This document shows positions 8,887 through 16,758 of a stretch of 64,000 nt of DNA, in pieces; position 1 is the first letter of the stretch, and each line of letters starts with the position of its first letter. Source of the DNA: an uncultured Clostridia bacterium (GTDB taxonomy: Bacteria; Bacillota; Clostridia; Oscillospirales; Ruminococcaceae); assembly GCA_947363605.1 (NCBI GenBank), contig CANAQK010000002.1, positions 26,511-90,510 on the forward strand, read 5' to 3'. The translations under genes were made by a program, and so were the position numbers. Under the pieces are notes generated by a model, which searched no databases, had not been told where the DNA came from, and worked only from the letters and a program-made list of their open reading frames with translations.

Positions 8887-9675
8887 ATGGCTTTTTTCCG
8901 TGGGGATTTTACCTCTCAGGTGATGCAGATGGTGACTACCATCCATGTTGTGATGCCGGAATATATCGATAAGAAGGACACCCGTGTGCTGTATTTGCTG
9001 CATGGGCTGTCAGATAACTGCTCCAACTGGTTCCGTTTGACCAGCCTGGAGAGATATGCCAATGAGTATAAAATTGCTGTGGTAGTACCAGAAGTACAAA
9101 GAAGTATGTATACCAATATGAAATACGGCCTGCGGTATTTCGACTATGTTTCCGAGGAACTGCCCCGGTTCATCAGCCAGATGTTCGGGGTGCCGAATGA
9201 CCGGGAGCATCGGTTCGTAGCCGGGCTGTCGATGGGCGGATACGGCGCGTTGAAATGTGCGCTCACCTATCCGGAACGGTATGCCGGATGTGCGGCATTT
9301 TCTTCTGCCTGTGATATCCAGGAGCTGGTACACGGCCCGTTGGGTGAGGCGAGAAAAGATGAAAACCGGGCCATCTATGGCGAAAAGCTGGAAATCCCGG
9401 AGGAGGACGATCTGTTCTTCCTGGCGGAGCAGTGCTCGAAGCAGAAGGAGCAGCCCCGCTTCCTGATGACCTGCGGGGATCAGGATATCCTGCTGCCCCA
9501 GAATCATAAGCTGCGGGACCGGATGCAGGAGCTGGGGTTTGATCTGCGCTATGAGGAATGGGAAGGGGACCATACCTGGATGTTCTGGGATACCTCTTTG
9601 CAATTGGCGCTGTCCCATCTGATGGGGGAGAAGCTGGGCGGCAATCCCACGCCTCTGGCGGAACGGGAAGATTAG
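8887..9675 (+). CDS. Esterase of the esterase D/antigen 85-like alpha-beta hydrolase family
   Basis: 262 residues with the nucleophile elbow GLSMGGYGALK, an acid in CGDQD and a catalytic His in GDHTW, in canonical order. LLYLLHGLSDN-type oxyanion sequence (LYLLHGLSDNCSNW) is near residue 33. Relatives include S-formylglutathione hydrolase and tributyrin or feruloyl esterases; no signal peptide is visible, so it acts in the cytoplasm. It follows glyA by 15 bp with AAAGGAGG before the ATG. A role in formaldehyde or one-carbon metabolism next to glyA is possible but not shown; general acyl-ester hydrolysis is the safer call. Confidence 0.88.
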   Translation: MAFFRGDFTSQVMQMVTTIHVVMPEYIDKKDTRVLYLLHGLSDNCSNWFRLTSLERYANEYKIAVVVPEVQRSMYTNMKYGLRYFDYVSEELPRFISQMFGVPNDREHRFVAGLSMGGYGALKCALTYPERYAGCAAFSSACDIQELVHGPLGEARKDENRAIYGEKLEIPEEDDLFFLAEQCSKQKEQPRFLMTCGDQDILLPQNHKLRDRMQELGFDLRYEEWEGDHTWMFWDTSLQLALSHLMGEKLGGNPTPLAERED

Positions 9676-9814
9676 GGCTTTTATTTTGTTTTTGTAGGTG
9701 ATATTCCCGCCCATTGATGATTTCCTCGTTTTAGTAAAAATCCCGCACTTGGCTTTGTTCGCAGCAGCGGCATTAAAGTTTTTACTCGGTTTTAATTCGG
9801 GGGAGGGTGTGCAT

Positions 9815-10474
9815 ATGTTTTTTATTCAACGCAAATGGATTCCGCATGAATCTCCAATAAATATGCTTTGCGGATACAAAGATACAGAAACCGTTCAGCT
9901 GTATGGCAATATATTCGTTTGGAACATTAATTGGAGAGGTATAAGAGCGGACTTTATTAATTCACGGGAAAGCAAAGAATACTGCGATTGGTATGATATA
10001 AGCACGGGCACACGCGGAAAGTGGCGGACACATCTGTATGATGATGCGCATATTCCTGTATTAGGAGTGAATGAATTCCTGTTTCATAACGATAATTTTG
10101 CACAATATGATACGAGAAATATACAATGGTATTTGGGTGATGACAGTTGGATGCAAAATGGTGATCGATGGTATGGCTATTCATGCTGCGATTACGGGAA
10201 ATTCCAAGGGGAAGGAAATATCCTGCAGATCAAAAAGGGATACAATGCGTGGAGTATCATTTCTTCTGAAGCGCAGCAAGTATTGAGTTTAATTGGTTAT
10301 CGCAAGCCGTCTTATCCTAAAGCTAGTATGTCTGAAAAACTTTTGCTAAAAGCTTATACTGTTGATGTAAGCTCCGATCAGAAAAACGGGATTGTGATTT
10401 TAAATAGCAGGGACCAACGGGACAGATCATTAACATTTGAGCAATTATTGATACAACATTGTTGGGATAGCTAA
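9815..10474 (+). CDS. Hypothetical protein, AT-rich
   Basis: A 219-residue protein I do not recognise. ATG 9815 follows GGGGGAGGG at a suitable distance; an upstream reading from 9698 has no ribosome site. It is rich in Trp, Tyr, Asn and Asp (WYDIS, WYLGDDSW, WYGYSCCDYG) and has no signal peptide or membrane segment. Its base composition is clearly more AT-rich than the flanking esterase and rarA genes, and a family C repeat follows immediately. Recent acquisition is plausible. No close neighbour suggests a function. Confidence 0.65.
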   Translation: MFFIQRKWIPHESPINMLCGYKDTETVQLYGNIFVWNINWRGIRADFINSRESKEYCDWYDISTGTRGKWRTHLYDDAHIPVLGVNEFLFHNDNFAQYDTRNIQWYLGDDSWMQNGDRWYGYSCCDYGKFQGEGNILQIKKGYNAWSIISSEAQQVLSLIGYRKPSYPKASMSEKLLLKAYTVDVSSDQKNGIVILNSRDQRDRSLTFEQLLIQHCWDS

Positions 10475-10482
10475 ACGATGAT

Positions 10483-10615
10483 TGTATTATCTCCGAATTT
10501 TTAATTCGGAAATAATACATTTGATTTGAGCCGTTTTGCGGTTGCCGCCGTTTACGGCGGAAACTGCAAAACATGGCAGATATTACTTCCATCCTTTCAG
10601 TTCGGAAGTAATATC
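10483..10615. repeat. Intergenic repeat family C, copy 1
   Basis: A double-hairpin element: an arm around CGAATTTTTAATTCG flanked by GTATTAT/AATAATAC, a central GCCGCC/GGCGG-type arm, and a second arm ATTACTTCC...GGAAGTAAT. It matches 63489-63620 in the same orientation and 30538-30667 inverted. Confidence 0.85.
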
Positions 10616-10729
10616 TAGAATTTCCGAGTATTGAGGGCCCGTGCGGCGTAAACCGCAAGAAATCAGCCGTTCCGCGCGGGAACTTGAACGACACATTCTT
10701 TCTAACAATAACAACAAGGAGATGGAAGC

Positions 10730-12007
10730 ATGGCGGCCCCTTTAGCAGAGAAAATCCGTCCCCGGCAATTGGACGAGGTTTTTGGGCAGACCCATCTGCT
10801 GGGTGCCGGGAAACCGCTTCAGCGGATCATTGAGTCCGGCCGGATCCCGAATATGATTTTCTACGGCCCTTCCGGTGTGGGGAAAACCACGGTAGCGCGG
10901 ATTATTGCGGAACAGACCCATATGAGGCTGCATAAGCTGAACGGGACGTCGGCTTCGACGGCTGATATCAAGGCCATTGTGGAGGAAATCGGTTCCTTTG
11001 CCGGTTATCAGGGGATTTTGCTTTATCTGGATGAAATCCAGTATTTGAATAAGAAACAGCAGCAATCCCTGCTGGAACATATCGAAAACGGGGATATTAC
11101 CCTGATCGCTTCCACTACGGAAAACCCCTATTTCTACATCTATAACGCCATTTTGAGCCGGTGTACCGTGTTTGAATTTAAGCCGTTGTCTTCTGTGGAG
11201 ATGCAGCCGGCAATCCTCCGGGCGTTCCGTCTGCTGGCGGAGGAATACGGGGAAGAAGCCGGGCTGGAGGAGGGCGTTTTGGAGCAGATGTCCTATTCCT
11301 GCGGCGGGGATGTCCGCAAGGCGATGAACGCCGTGGAGCTTTGCTATCTTTCCGCAGAGCGGGATGCGGATGGGCGGCGCTGGGTGACAGCCGGGCTGGC
11401 AGATCAGCTCTCCCAGCGGTCGGCGATGCAGTACGACCGGGACGGCGACCAGCACTATGACCTGTTGTCTGCCCTGCAAAAGTCGATCCGGGGCTCGGAT
11501 GAAAATGCAGCGCTGCATTATCTGGCACGGCTGTTGGAAGCGGGCGATCTGCTTTCCCCCTGCCGCCGGATCATGGTCATCGCCTGTGAAGACATCGGGC
11601 TGGCATATCCGCAGGCGATCCCGATTACGAAAGCCTGTATTGACGCAGCGGTTCAGCTAGGGCTTCCGGAGGCGCGGATCCCGTTGGGGGATGCCGTCTG
11701 TCTGCTGGCTACCGCACCGAAATCCAACTCTGCCTATCTGGCGATGGACGAGGCGCTGGACGATGTCCGGGCCGGGAAAGGGAAAGGCTTCCCGCGCTGC
11801 CTGCAAAATAAGCACTTTGACGGGGATGAAGTGGAACGGAAGGGCCAGTTTTACAAATATCCGCACGAATTCCGGAACCACTATGTAACCCAGCAGTATC
11901 TGCCTGACGACCTGCTTGGCCGGGTATATTATCATTTTGGCGAGAATAAGAATGAGCAGGCCGCCCGTGCTTACCGCGAGCGGATCCTGCGTGAAAATGA
12001 GGAATAA
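10730..12007 (+). CDS. rarA: Replication-associated recombination protein A (AAA+ ATPase)
   Basis: A homologue of RarA/MgsA/WRNIP1, an ATPase that acts at stalled replication forks. The 425 residues include Walker A GPSGVGKTT (near residue 45), Walker B LLYLDEIQ, sensor 1 ASTTENPYF and the C-terminal tetramerisation region with SCGGDVRKAMNA, CRRIMVIACEDIGLA and PNDLLGR-like DDLLGRVYY. AAGGAG precedes ATG 10730. The gene is monocistronic. A family A repeat begins at its stop codon and a strong hairpin terminator follows. Length and motifs are normal. Confidence 0.95.
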   Translation: MAAPLAEKIRPRQLDEVFGQTHLLGAGKPLQRIIESGRIPNMIFYGPSGVGKTTVARIIAEQTHMRLHKLNGTSASTADIKAIVEEIGSFAGYQGILLYLDEIQYLNKKQQQSLLEHIENGDITLIASTTENPYFYIYNAILSRCTVFEFKPLSSVEMQPAILRAFRLLAEEYGEEAGLEEGVLEQMSYSCGGDVRKAMNAVELCYLSAERDADGRRWVTAGLADQLSQRSAMQYDRDGDQHYDLLSALQKSIRGSDENAALHYLARLLEAGDLLSPCRRIMVIACEDIGLAYPQAIPITKACIDAAVQLGLPEARIPLGDAVCLLATAPKSNSAYLAMDEALDDVRAGKGKGFPRCLQNKHFDGDEVERKGQFYKYPHEFRNHYVTQQYLPDDLLGRVYYHFGENKNEQAARAYRERILRENEE

Positions 12008-12120
12008 ATACGATTTCTTGATAAAAAGGTTTTAATCTTTTTATCGCGGCGCTATACGCCGCCGGACCGCATCCTGCGGTTCAATAAAACGACTGCATCG
12101 TTTTATTGAAAATTAGTATA
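12007..12120. repeat. Intergenic repeat family A, copy 3 (inverted relative to copies 1 and 2)
   Basis: It begins at the last base of the rarA stop codon. It contains the AT-rich hairpin GATAAAAAGG...CTTTTTATC, a GGCG-rich stem around GGCGCTATACGCC and an AATAAAACGA/TCGTTTTATT hairpin. It lacks the central part found in copies 1 and 2. Confidence 0.8.
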
Positions 12121-12153
12121 AAAAGGAGGCTCCCCCAAGGGGCCTCCTTTTTA
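12120..12153 (+). terminator. Terminator downstream of rarA
   Basis: AAAAAGGAGGC pairs with GCCTCCTTTTT around a short C-rich loop, ending in a T-run. It directly follows the family A repeat. Confidence 0.85.
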
Positions 12154-12180
12154 TATGGTGGAACGGGGTCATTCTGCTGT

Positions 12181-12306
12181 TAGAGTCGGCACACCCTCCA
12201 ATCGGTACCCGATTGGAGGGTCAGGCTTTGCCTGGCATAAAATGCGCTGTGCGCCGTCTATGAAGCCCTACCGCATGGCCGCTTCTTTTCAAGTGCGTTG
12301 ACGATA
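12181..12306. repeat. Intergenic repeat family B, copy 1 (internally deleted)
   Basis: It contains the CCTCCAATCGG...CGATTGGAGG hairpin, the conserved TTTGCC and AAAATGCGCTGTGCGCCG blocks and the GTCTATGAAGCCCTACCG block. The middle palindrome is missing compared with 20857-21034. The ends are TAGAGTC and GACGATA. Confidence 0.8.
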
Positions 12307-12375
12307 GAGGTGTTCTTTGTGCAATCTGACAAAAAATATGGTTTAACTTTGTGCAATATATTTTTGCCGTACTAC

Positions 12376-12403
12376 TTTACATCTACGGAAAAAAGCGTAT
12401 AAT
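12376..12403 (+). promoter_or_regulatory. Promoter of the LacI-type regulator/sugar cluster
   Basis: TTTACA (12376-12381), a 16-bp spacer and TATAAT (12398-12403). The operator-like palindrome begins about 10 bp downstream, where transcription should start. Confidence 0.7.
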
Positions 12404-12413
12404 AGCATCTGTA

Positions 12414-12429
12414 ATGTAACGGATTACAT
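12414..12429. promoter_or_regulatory. Candidate LacI-family operator
   Basis: ATGTAA-CGGA-TTACAT is a perfect 6-bp inverted repeat and resembles LacI/CcpA-family half-sites (TGTAA/TTACA). It overlaps the expected transcription start and lies just before the regulator gene, which suggests autorepression and control of the downstream operon. Confidence 0.6.
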
Positions 12430-12462
12430 AACGGATATCCGAAAGAGGAGGGGAAGGGGCCA

Positions 12463-13461
12463 GTGGCTACAATCAAGGACGTTGCCAAATTGGCTGGCGT
12501 GTCGGTTGCAACGGTTTCACGGGTGCTGAACCAGGGCGAAAACGTGCAGCCGGAAACGGAAAGAAAGGTGCGTTCTGCGATTAAAGCCCTCCGCTACTCC
12601 CCAAACCTTCTGGGGCGGAACCTTCGACGCCGGGAAACCCGGAAAATCCTGGTGCTGTTGAATACTATCTCCAACCAGTTTTATTCCCGGGTTGTCCGCG
12701 GGATCGAAGAATGTGCGGCTGAGCAGGAATACAGCGTAATGATTGGGATGACGCATGGGGATCCCAAGCTGGAGCGCAATTTTCTGGAAATGCTGAAAAC
12801 CAAGCTGATGGACGGGGCGGTTTTTCTCACCAGTGAGCTGGATGGAGCGGAGCTCGCTGCCCAGCTCCAGGGAATCCCCGTGGTGCAGGCCTGCGAAGTG
12901 CAGAGCACCTTCCCGACCCCCTGGGTGTCGATCGACAACCGGCGCGCCGCCTGCGAAGCCACCCGCTATTTGGTGGAAAAAGGGCATCGGCAGATTGGTT
13001 TTTTCGGCGCTGGGGACACCTATGGCTCTTCCCGCCAGCGGGAGGAAGGCTTCCGTCTGACCATGGAGGGGGCGGGATTGCCCATCCGGGAAGAATGGGT
13101 CTTGGACGAAGGCTTCGGCGTTGGTGCAGGGATCCGGGCGGCTGAGCGGCTGTTGGAATCCGGTTCCCTGCCGGACGCGGTTTTCTGTGTATCGGATACC
13201 TGCGCGGCCGGCGCGATCCGCTGCCTGGCGGGGGAAGGGGTTTTAGTCCCGCGGGATATCTCGGTCATGGGGTTTGACAATATCCGCCTTTCCGAGGTTT
13301 TCCTGCCCTCGATCACCACTACCTGGCAGCCGCAGTATGAAATCGGTTACAAAGCAATGGAAATGCTGCTTCGCCTGATTGGCGGCGAAGAGCCTTCCCC
13401 GAACCGGCTTGTATTAGAGCATCGAATCATTGAACGTGAATCTGTATCCCCCAAAAATTAA
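12463..13461 (+). CDS. LacI-family transcriptional regulator
   Basis: 332 residues. The N-terminal DNA-binding helix-turn-helix ATIKDVAKLAGVSVATVSRV is canonical and the hinge segment LLGRNLRR follows. The remaining 270 residues form a periplasmic-binding-protein-like sensor (DGAVFLTSE, GHRQIGFFGAG, DAVFCVSDTCA, ISVMGFDNI). It starts with GTG 12463 after GAGGAGGGG. It is the first gene before two dehydrogenases, three TIM-barrel isomerases and a kinase, so it most likely senses a sugar or polyol intermediate of that pathway and binds the palindrome upstream of itself. The effector is unknown. Confidence 0.92.
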   Translation: MATIKDVAKLAGVSVATVSRVLNQGENVQPETERKVRSAIKALRYSPNLLGRNLRRRETRKILVLLNTISNQFYSRVVRGIEECAAEQEYSVMIGMTHGDPKLERNFLEMLKTKLMDGAVFLTSELDGAELAAQLQGIPVVQACEVQSTFPTPWVSIDNRRAACEATRYLVEKGHRQIGFFGAGDTYGSSRQREEGFRLTMEGAGLPIREEWVLDEGFGVGAGIRAAERLLESGSLPDAVFCVSDTCAAGAIRCLAGEGVLVPRDISVMGFDNIRLSEVFLPSITTTWQPQYEIGYKAMEMLLRLIGGEEPSPNRLVLEHRIIERESVSPKN

Positions 13462-13485
13462 AATTCCCGAAAGGAAGTTGTCATC

Positions 13486-14565
13486 ATGGAAAAAGTCAGA
13501 GTAGGTATCATTGGCTGTGGCGGGATTGCGAACTCCAAGCATATGCCCTCCCTGAAAAAAATGCCCGAGGTAGAAATGGTTGCTTTCTGCGATATTATTG
13601 AGGAAAAGGCCATCAAAGCCGCGAAGGAATTCGGCATCCCGGATGCAAAAGTTTACACCGATTATAAGGAACTGCTGGCGGATCCTTCCATCAGCGTGGT
13701 TCATGTCCTCACCCCGAACCGGGAGCACAGCTTTATTACGATTGATGCCTTGCACGCAGATAAGCATGTCATGTGCGAGAAGCCCATGGCCAAAACCTAT
13801 GCCGAGGCGCAGGAAATGCTGAAGGCTGCCAAAGAAACCGGCAAGCTGCTGACGATCGGCTACCAGAACCGCTACCGTCCGGATTCCCTCTACCTTAAAC
13901 GCGCTTGTGAAAACGGGGAACTGGGCGAGGTTTACTTCGCGAAGGCACACGCCATTCGCCGCCGCGCGGTCCCGACTTGGGGCGTATTCTTGAACGAATA
14001 TGAGCAAGGCGGCGGCCCGCTGATCGATATCGGCACCCACTCCCTTGATCTCACCCTCTGGATGATGAACAACTATAAGCCCCAAATGGTAGTCGGCACG
14101 ACCTACAAAAAGCTGGGCCAGCAGCGTGAGGCTGCCAATGCCTGGGGAGATTGGGATCCGGAGGAATTCACGGTAGAGGATTCCGCTTTCGGCTTTATCA
14201 CCATGGAGGATGGCGCGACCATCATCCTGGAAACCAGCTGGGCGCTGAATACCCTGGATGTACATGAAGCAAAAACCTCGCTGAGCGGTACCAAGGCTGG
14301 GGCGGATATGCTTGACGGGCTGCGGATCAACGGGGTGAAATACAATAAGCAGTATGTGGAAAAACCGGACCTGGCGGCTGGCGGTGTTGATTTCTTTGAT
14401 GGCGCGGTTGCAGAGCCCCAGGATGTGGAGTGCCGCTGCTGGATCGATGCAGTAACCAAAGGCACTCCGCTGACCGTCCTGCCGGAGCAGGCCGCGGTTG
14501 TCACCCAGATCCTGGAGGCCATTTATGAATCCGCTCGTACCGGAAAACCGGTTTATTTTGACTAG
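13486..14565 (+). CDS. Gfo/Idh/MocA-family oxidoreductase
   Basis: A 359-residue NAD(P)-dependent dehydrogenase. It shows the Rossmann motif GIIGCGGIA at residue 8, the EKP motif CEKPMAKT (catalytic Lys) and the DIGTHSLDLTLW segment with the conserved Asp and His of the second domain. The family includes myo-inositol 2-dehydrogenase, glucose-fructose oxidoreductase and enzymes making 3-keto-sugars. It lies 24 bp downstream of the LacI-type regulator and 27 bp before a TIM-barrel isomerase, so it is the first catalytic step of a probable operon. Substrate not determinable; oxidation of a sugar or cyclitol hydroxyl is inferred. Confidence 0.93.
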   Translation: MEKVRVGIIGCGGIANSKHMPSLKKMPEVEMVAFCDIIEEKAIKAAKEFGIPDAKVYTDYKELLADPSISVVHVLTPNREHSFITIDALHADKHVMCEKPMAKTYAEAQEMLKAAKETGKLLTIGYQNRYRPDSLYLKRACENGELGEVYFAKAHAIRRRAVPTWGVFLNEYEQGGGPLIDIGTHSLDLTLWMMNNYKPQMVVGTTYKKLGQQREAANAWGDWDPEEFTVEDSAFGFITMEDGATIILETSWALNTLDVHEAKTSLSGTKAGADMLDGLRINGVKYNKQYVEKPDLAAGGVDFFDGAVAEPQDVECRCWIDAVTKGTPLTVLPEQAAVVTQILEAIYESARTGKPVYFD

Positions 14566-14592
14566 GACGCCTTTGGCAGGAGGAAAATAACC

Positions 14593-15396
14593 ATGAAATT
14601 AGGGATTATATCCTACAGCTTCGAACGGGAAAGCTTTGAAAAGGTCAAGGCGCAGGGGCTGGATTTTGTCGAGTTCTGCGTCAACTGCGACCAGGAAAAC
14701 CGGTTCCAGGAATTTTACGATAAATCGGAAGGCATCCGCCGGGATCTGGATGAGCTGGGCTTGTCCACCGGTTCGGTCGGCCGCTGGGGAGGGGATAAGA
14801 TCAACCCCGACGGCTCGGTCCATCAGGAAGAGCTGCACGCGGACCAGACCTTGATCCAGGCGGCAGCGAAGCTGGGCTGCCCGGTTTACGTCACCGGCTG
14901 CAATTATGTCGAGGGGCTCTCCCTCTACGAGAATTATTCCGCCGCGATCGGATACTTCCAGGCCCTGATCGACTTCGCGAAGCCCTATGGCATCAAGATT
15001 GCGACCTATAACTGCCGCTGGAACAACTATGTCCATTCCGACCCGGCTTGGGAGGTCATCCATGGCCATCTGCCCGAGCTGTATATCAAATATGACCCCT
15101 CCCATTGTCGTTACGCGATGGGTGCGGACTATCTCTCCGAGATGAAAAAATGGGGCAAGCGGTTTGCCCATGTCCATATCAAGGGCAGCCTGATTATTGA
15201 CGGGGAACGTTTCGACGATCCGCCCGCCGGGCTGGATGACACCAACTGGGGCGCGTTTATGGCGGCGCTGTATGCGTCAGACTATGACGGGAACCTGTCG
15301 ATTGAGCCGCATTCCGCCATCTGGAAAGAGGGTGAATTGGGGGATGCCGGCGTGTCCTATACCATTGAAATGATGCGGAAGCTGATGTTCCGGTAA
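14593..15396 (+). CDS. Sugar phosphate isomerase/epimerase-like TIM barrel (AP endonuclease 2 superfamily)
   Basis: 267 residues. Metal-site motifs typical of xylose-isomerase-like barrels are visible: KYDPSHCRYAM, HVHIKG and LSIEPHS near the C-terminus. The N-terminus MKLGIISYSFE with FVEFCVN is the first strand of the barrel. Family members isomerise, epimerise, hydrate or eliminate keto-sugars, for example inosose dehydratase and 3-keto-glycoside-processing enzymes. It sits between a Gfo/Idh/MocA dehydrogenase and a P-loop kinase in the same operon. It is the first of three such barrels and clearly diverged from the others. Confidence 0.88.
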   Translation: MKLGIISYSFERESFEKVKAQGLDFVEFCVNCDQENRFQEFYDKSEGIRRDLDELGLSTGSVGRWGGDKINPDGSVHQEELHADQTLIQAAAKLGCPVYVTGCNYVEGLSLYENYSAAIGYFQALIDFAKPYGIKIATYNCRWNNYVHSDPAWEVIHGHLPELYIKYDPSHCRYAMGADYLSEMKKWGKRFAHVHIKGSLIIDGERFDDPPAGLDDTNWGAFMAALYASDYDGNLSIEPHSAIWKEGELGDAGVSYTIEMMRKLMFR

Positions 15397-15408
15397 GGAG
15401 GGCGTCCG

Positions 15409-15987
15409 ATGAAAAAGCCCTATATTGTTGGGATCGGCGGAGGCACGGCCAGCGGGAAAAGCACCCTTTGCGCCCGGCTGGAGCAGGTATTCTCCGGCTG
15501 GCGGGTGAGAGCCTTCCATTTGGATGAATATTTTCGGGAGGACCGCCCTACAGTGGAAGCCCCGTTCACTGGGAAGCCTTACCGGGATGATAACCATCCC
15601 GCGCATACCCTGGATCTGGACCGGGCGGCTGCCGATCTGGCGGAGGCTGCGGCTTCCGGGGGATATGACCTGATTTTGCTGGAGGGCGCCTGGGCGCTTT
15701 CCTGGGAAACACTTCGGGAACAGTTCGACCTGAAATTATTTGTGGACTGCCGTTCGGATGAGCGGCTGGTCCGCCGGATCCGCCGGAATACCGCCTGGGG
15801 GCTGAGCTTTGATGAGATCACCAATGTCTATTTGGATTTGGTCCGTTACCGTCATGATGAATTTGTTGAGCCTGCCCGCTGGTATGCCGACCTGGTGCTC
15901 AATGGCTCCGGGATGCCGGAAACCGGGGAGCGGGTGGTCACGGACTATATCCGTACACAGCTGGATCAAAAGGAGGATTCGAAATGA
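15409..15987 (+). CDS. Uridine kinase-like P-loop kinase
   Basis: 192 residues with Walker A GGGTASGKST at residue 9 and the uridine/phosphoribulokinase-type segment HLDEYF. RRIRRNTAWG is a plausible Arg-rich lid. The family phosphorylates uridine, ribulose phosphate, pantothenate or related hydroxyls. Placed 12 bp after a TIM-barrel gene and overlapping the next gene by 4 bp, it is more likely to phosphorylate a sugar intermediate of this pathway than a nucleoside. That is inference from context. Confidence 0.82.
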   Translation: MKKPYIVGIGGGTASGKSTLCARLEQVFSGWRVRAFHLDEYFREDRPTVEAPFTGKPYRDDNHPAHTLDLDRAAADLAEAAASGGYDLILLEGAWALSWETLREQFDLKLFVDCRSDERLVRRIRRNTAWGLSFDEITNVYLDLVRYRHDEFVEPARWYADLVLNGSGMPETGERVVTDYIRTQLDQKEDSK

Positions 15988-16721
15988 AAAAAGGCGTTCA
16001 AATGTATGCGGTCCGCAGTATCTGCAAGGATGACCTGAAAGCCGGGCTGAAGGCCGTTTCAGAGATTGGCTACGACGGGGTGGAATTCGCCGGGTTTTTC
16101 GGCCATTCAGCGGAGGAGGTCGCCTCCTGGCTGAAGGAATATGGCCTGGAAGCGCTGGGCGCTCATGTCCCGGCGGAGGAAATTTTTGACCACCCGGAGG
16201 AAACCATCGCATTCCACCGCATCATCGGGAACCGTCGGATTATCTGCCCTTGGTTCGACCTCCATACGGCGGAGGATGTGGAGCTGCTGGCTTCGAAATT
16301 TGAAGCGGTTGTTGAAAAATACCACGCGGCCGGGATGAAGCTGTATTACCATAACCATTCGCATGAATTTGCCAAGGCAGGCGGTTCCTGCCTGATCGAC
16401 CTGCTGGCCGAGCGGCTTCCGGCGGAAACCCTCTCACTGGAGTTCGATGTTTACTGGGTGTTCCGCGGCGGCGAGGATCCGCTGAGCTATCTCCGGAAAT
16501 ATGCGGGCCGGGTCGAGATCTTCCACGCGAAAGACGGCACCGAAACCGAAGGGACGGCCTTCGGCGAGGGCTGTGTGGATACCCAGGCGGTCTGCCGCTA
16601 CGCGAAAGAAAGCGGCTACAGCTGGGCGGTTATCGAGAGCGAAGCCTGCGAAGAACCGGAGGATCAGCTTCGCTCGATCCGCACGGATTATCAAAATCTC
16701 TGCCGGATGCTGGGTGAATAA
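15984..16721 (+). CDS. Sugar phosphate isomerase/epimerase-like TIM barrel
   Basis: 245 residues. It starts at ATG 15984, overlapping the kinase stop (ATGA), after AAAAGGAGG. Barrel motifs are GYDGVEFAG, YYHNHSHEF, LEFDVYWV, IFHAKDG and WAVIESEA, with metal-ligand Glu/Asp/His residues in the usual order. This subtype (HNHSHEF followed by EFDVYWV) often accompanies Gfo/Idh/MocA dehydrogenases. It is the second TIM barrel of the cluster; the reaction is unknown. Confidence 0.88.
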   Translation: MKKGVQMYAVRSICKDDLKAGLKAVSEIGYDGVEFAGFFGHSAEEVASWLKEYGLEALGAHVPAEEIFDHPEETIAFHRIIGNRRIICPWFDLHTAEDVELLASKFEAVVEKYHAAGMKLYYHNHSHEFAKAGGSCLIDLLAERLPAETLSLEFDVYWVFRGGEDPLSYLRKYAGRVEIFHAKDGTETEGTAFGEGCVDTQAVCRYAKESGYSWAVIESEACEEPEDQLRSIRTDYQNLCRMLGE

Positions 16722-16758
16722 TCCCGCTGCCCCGGCTTGTTGAAAGGAAGATTCCCTT

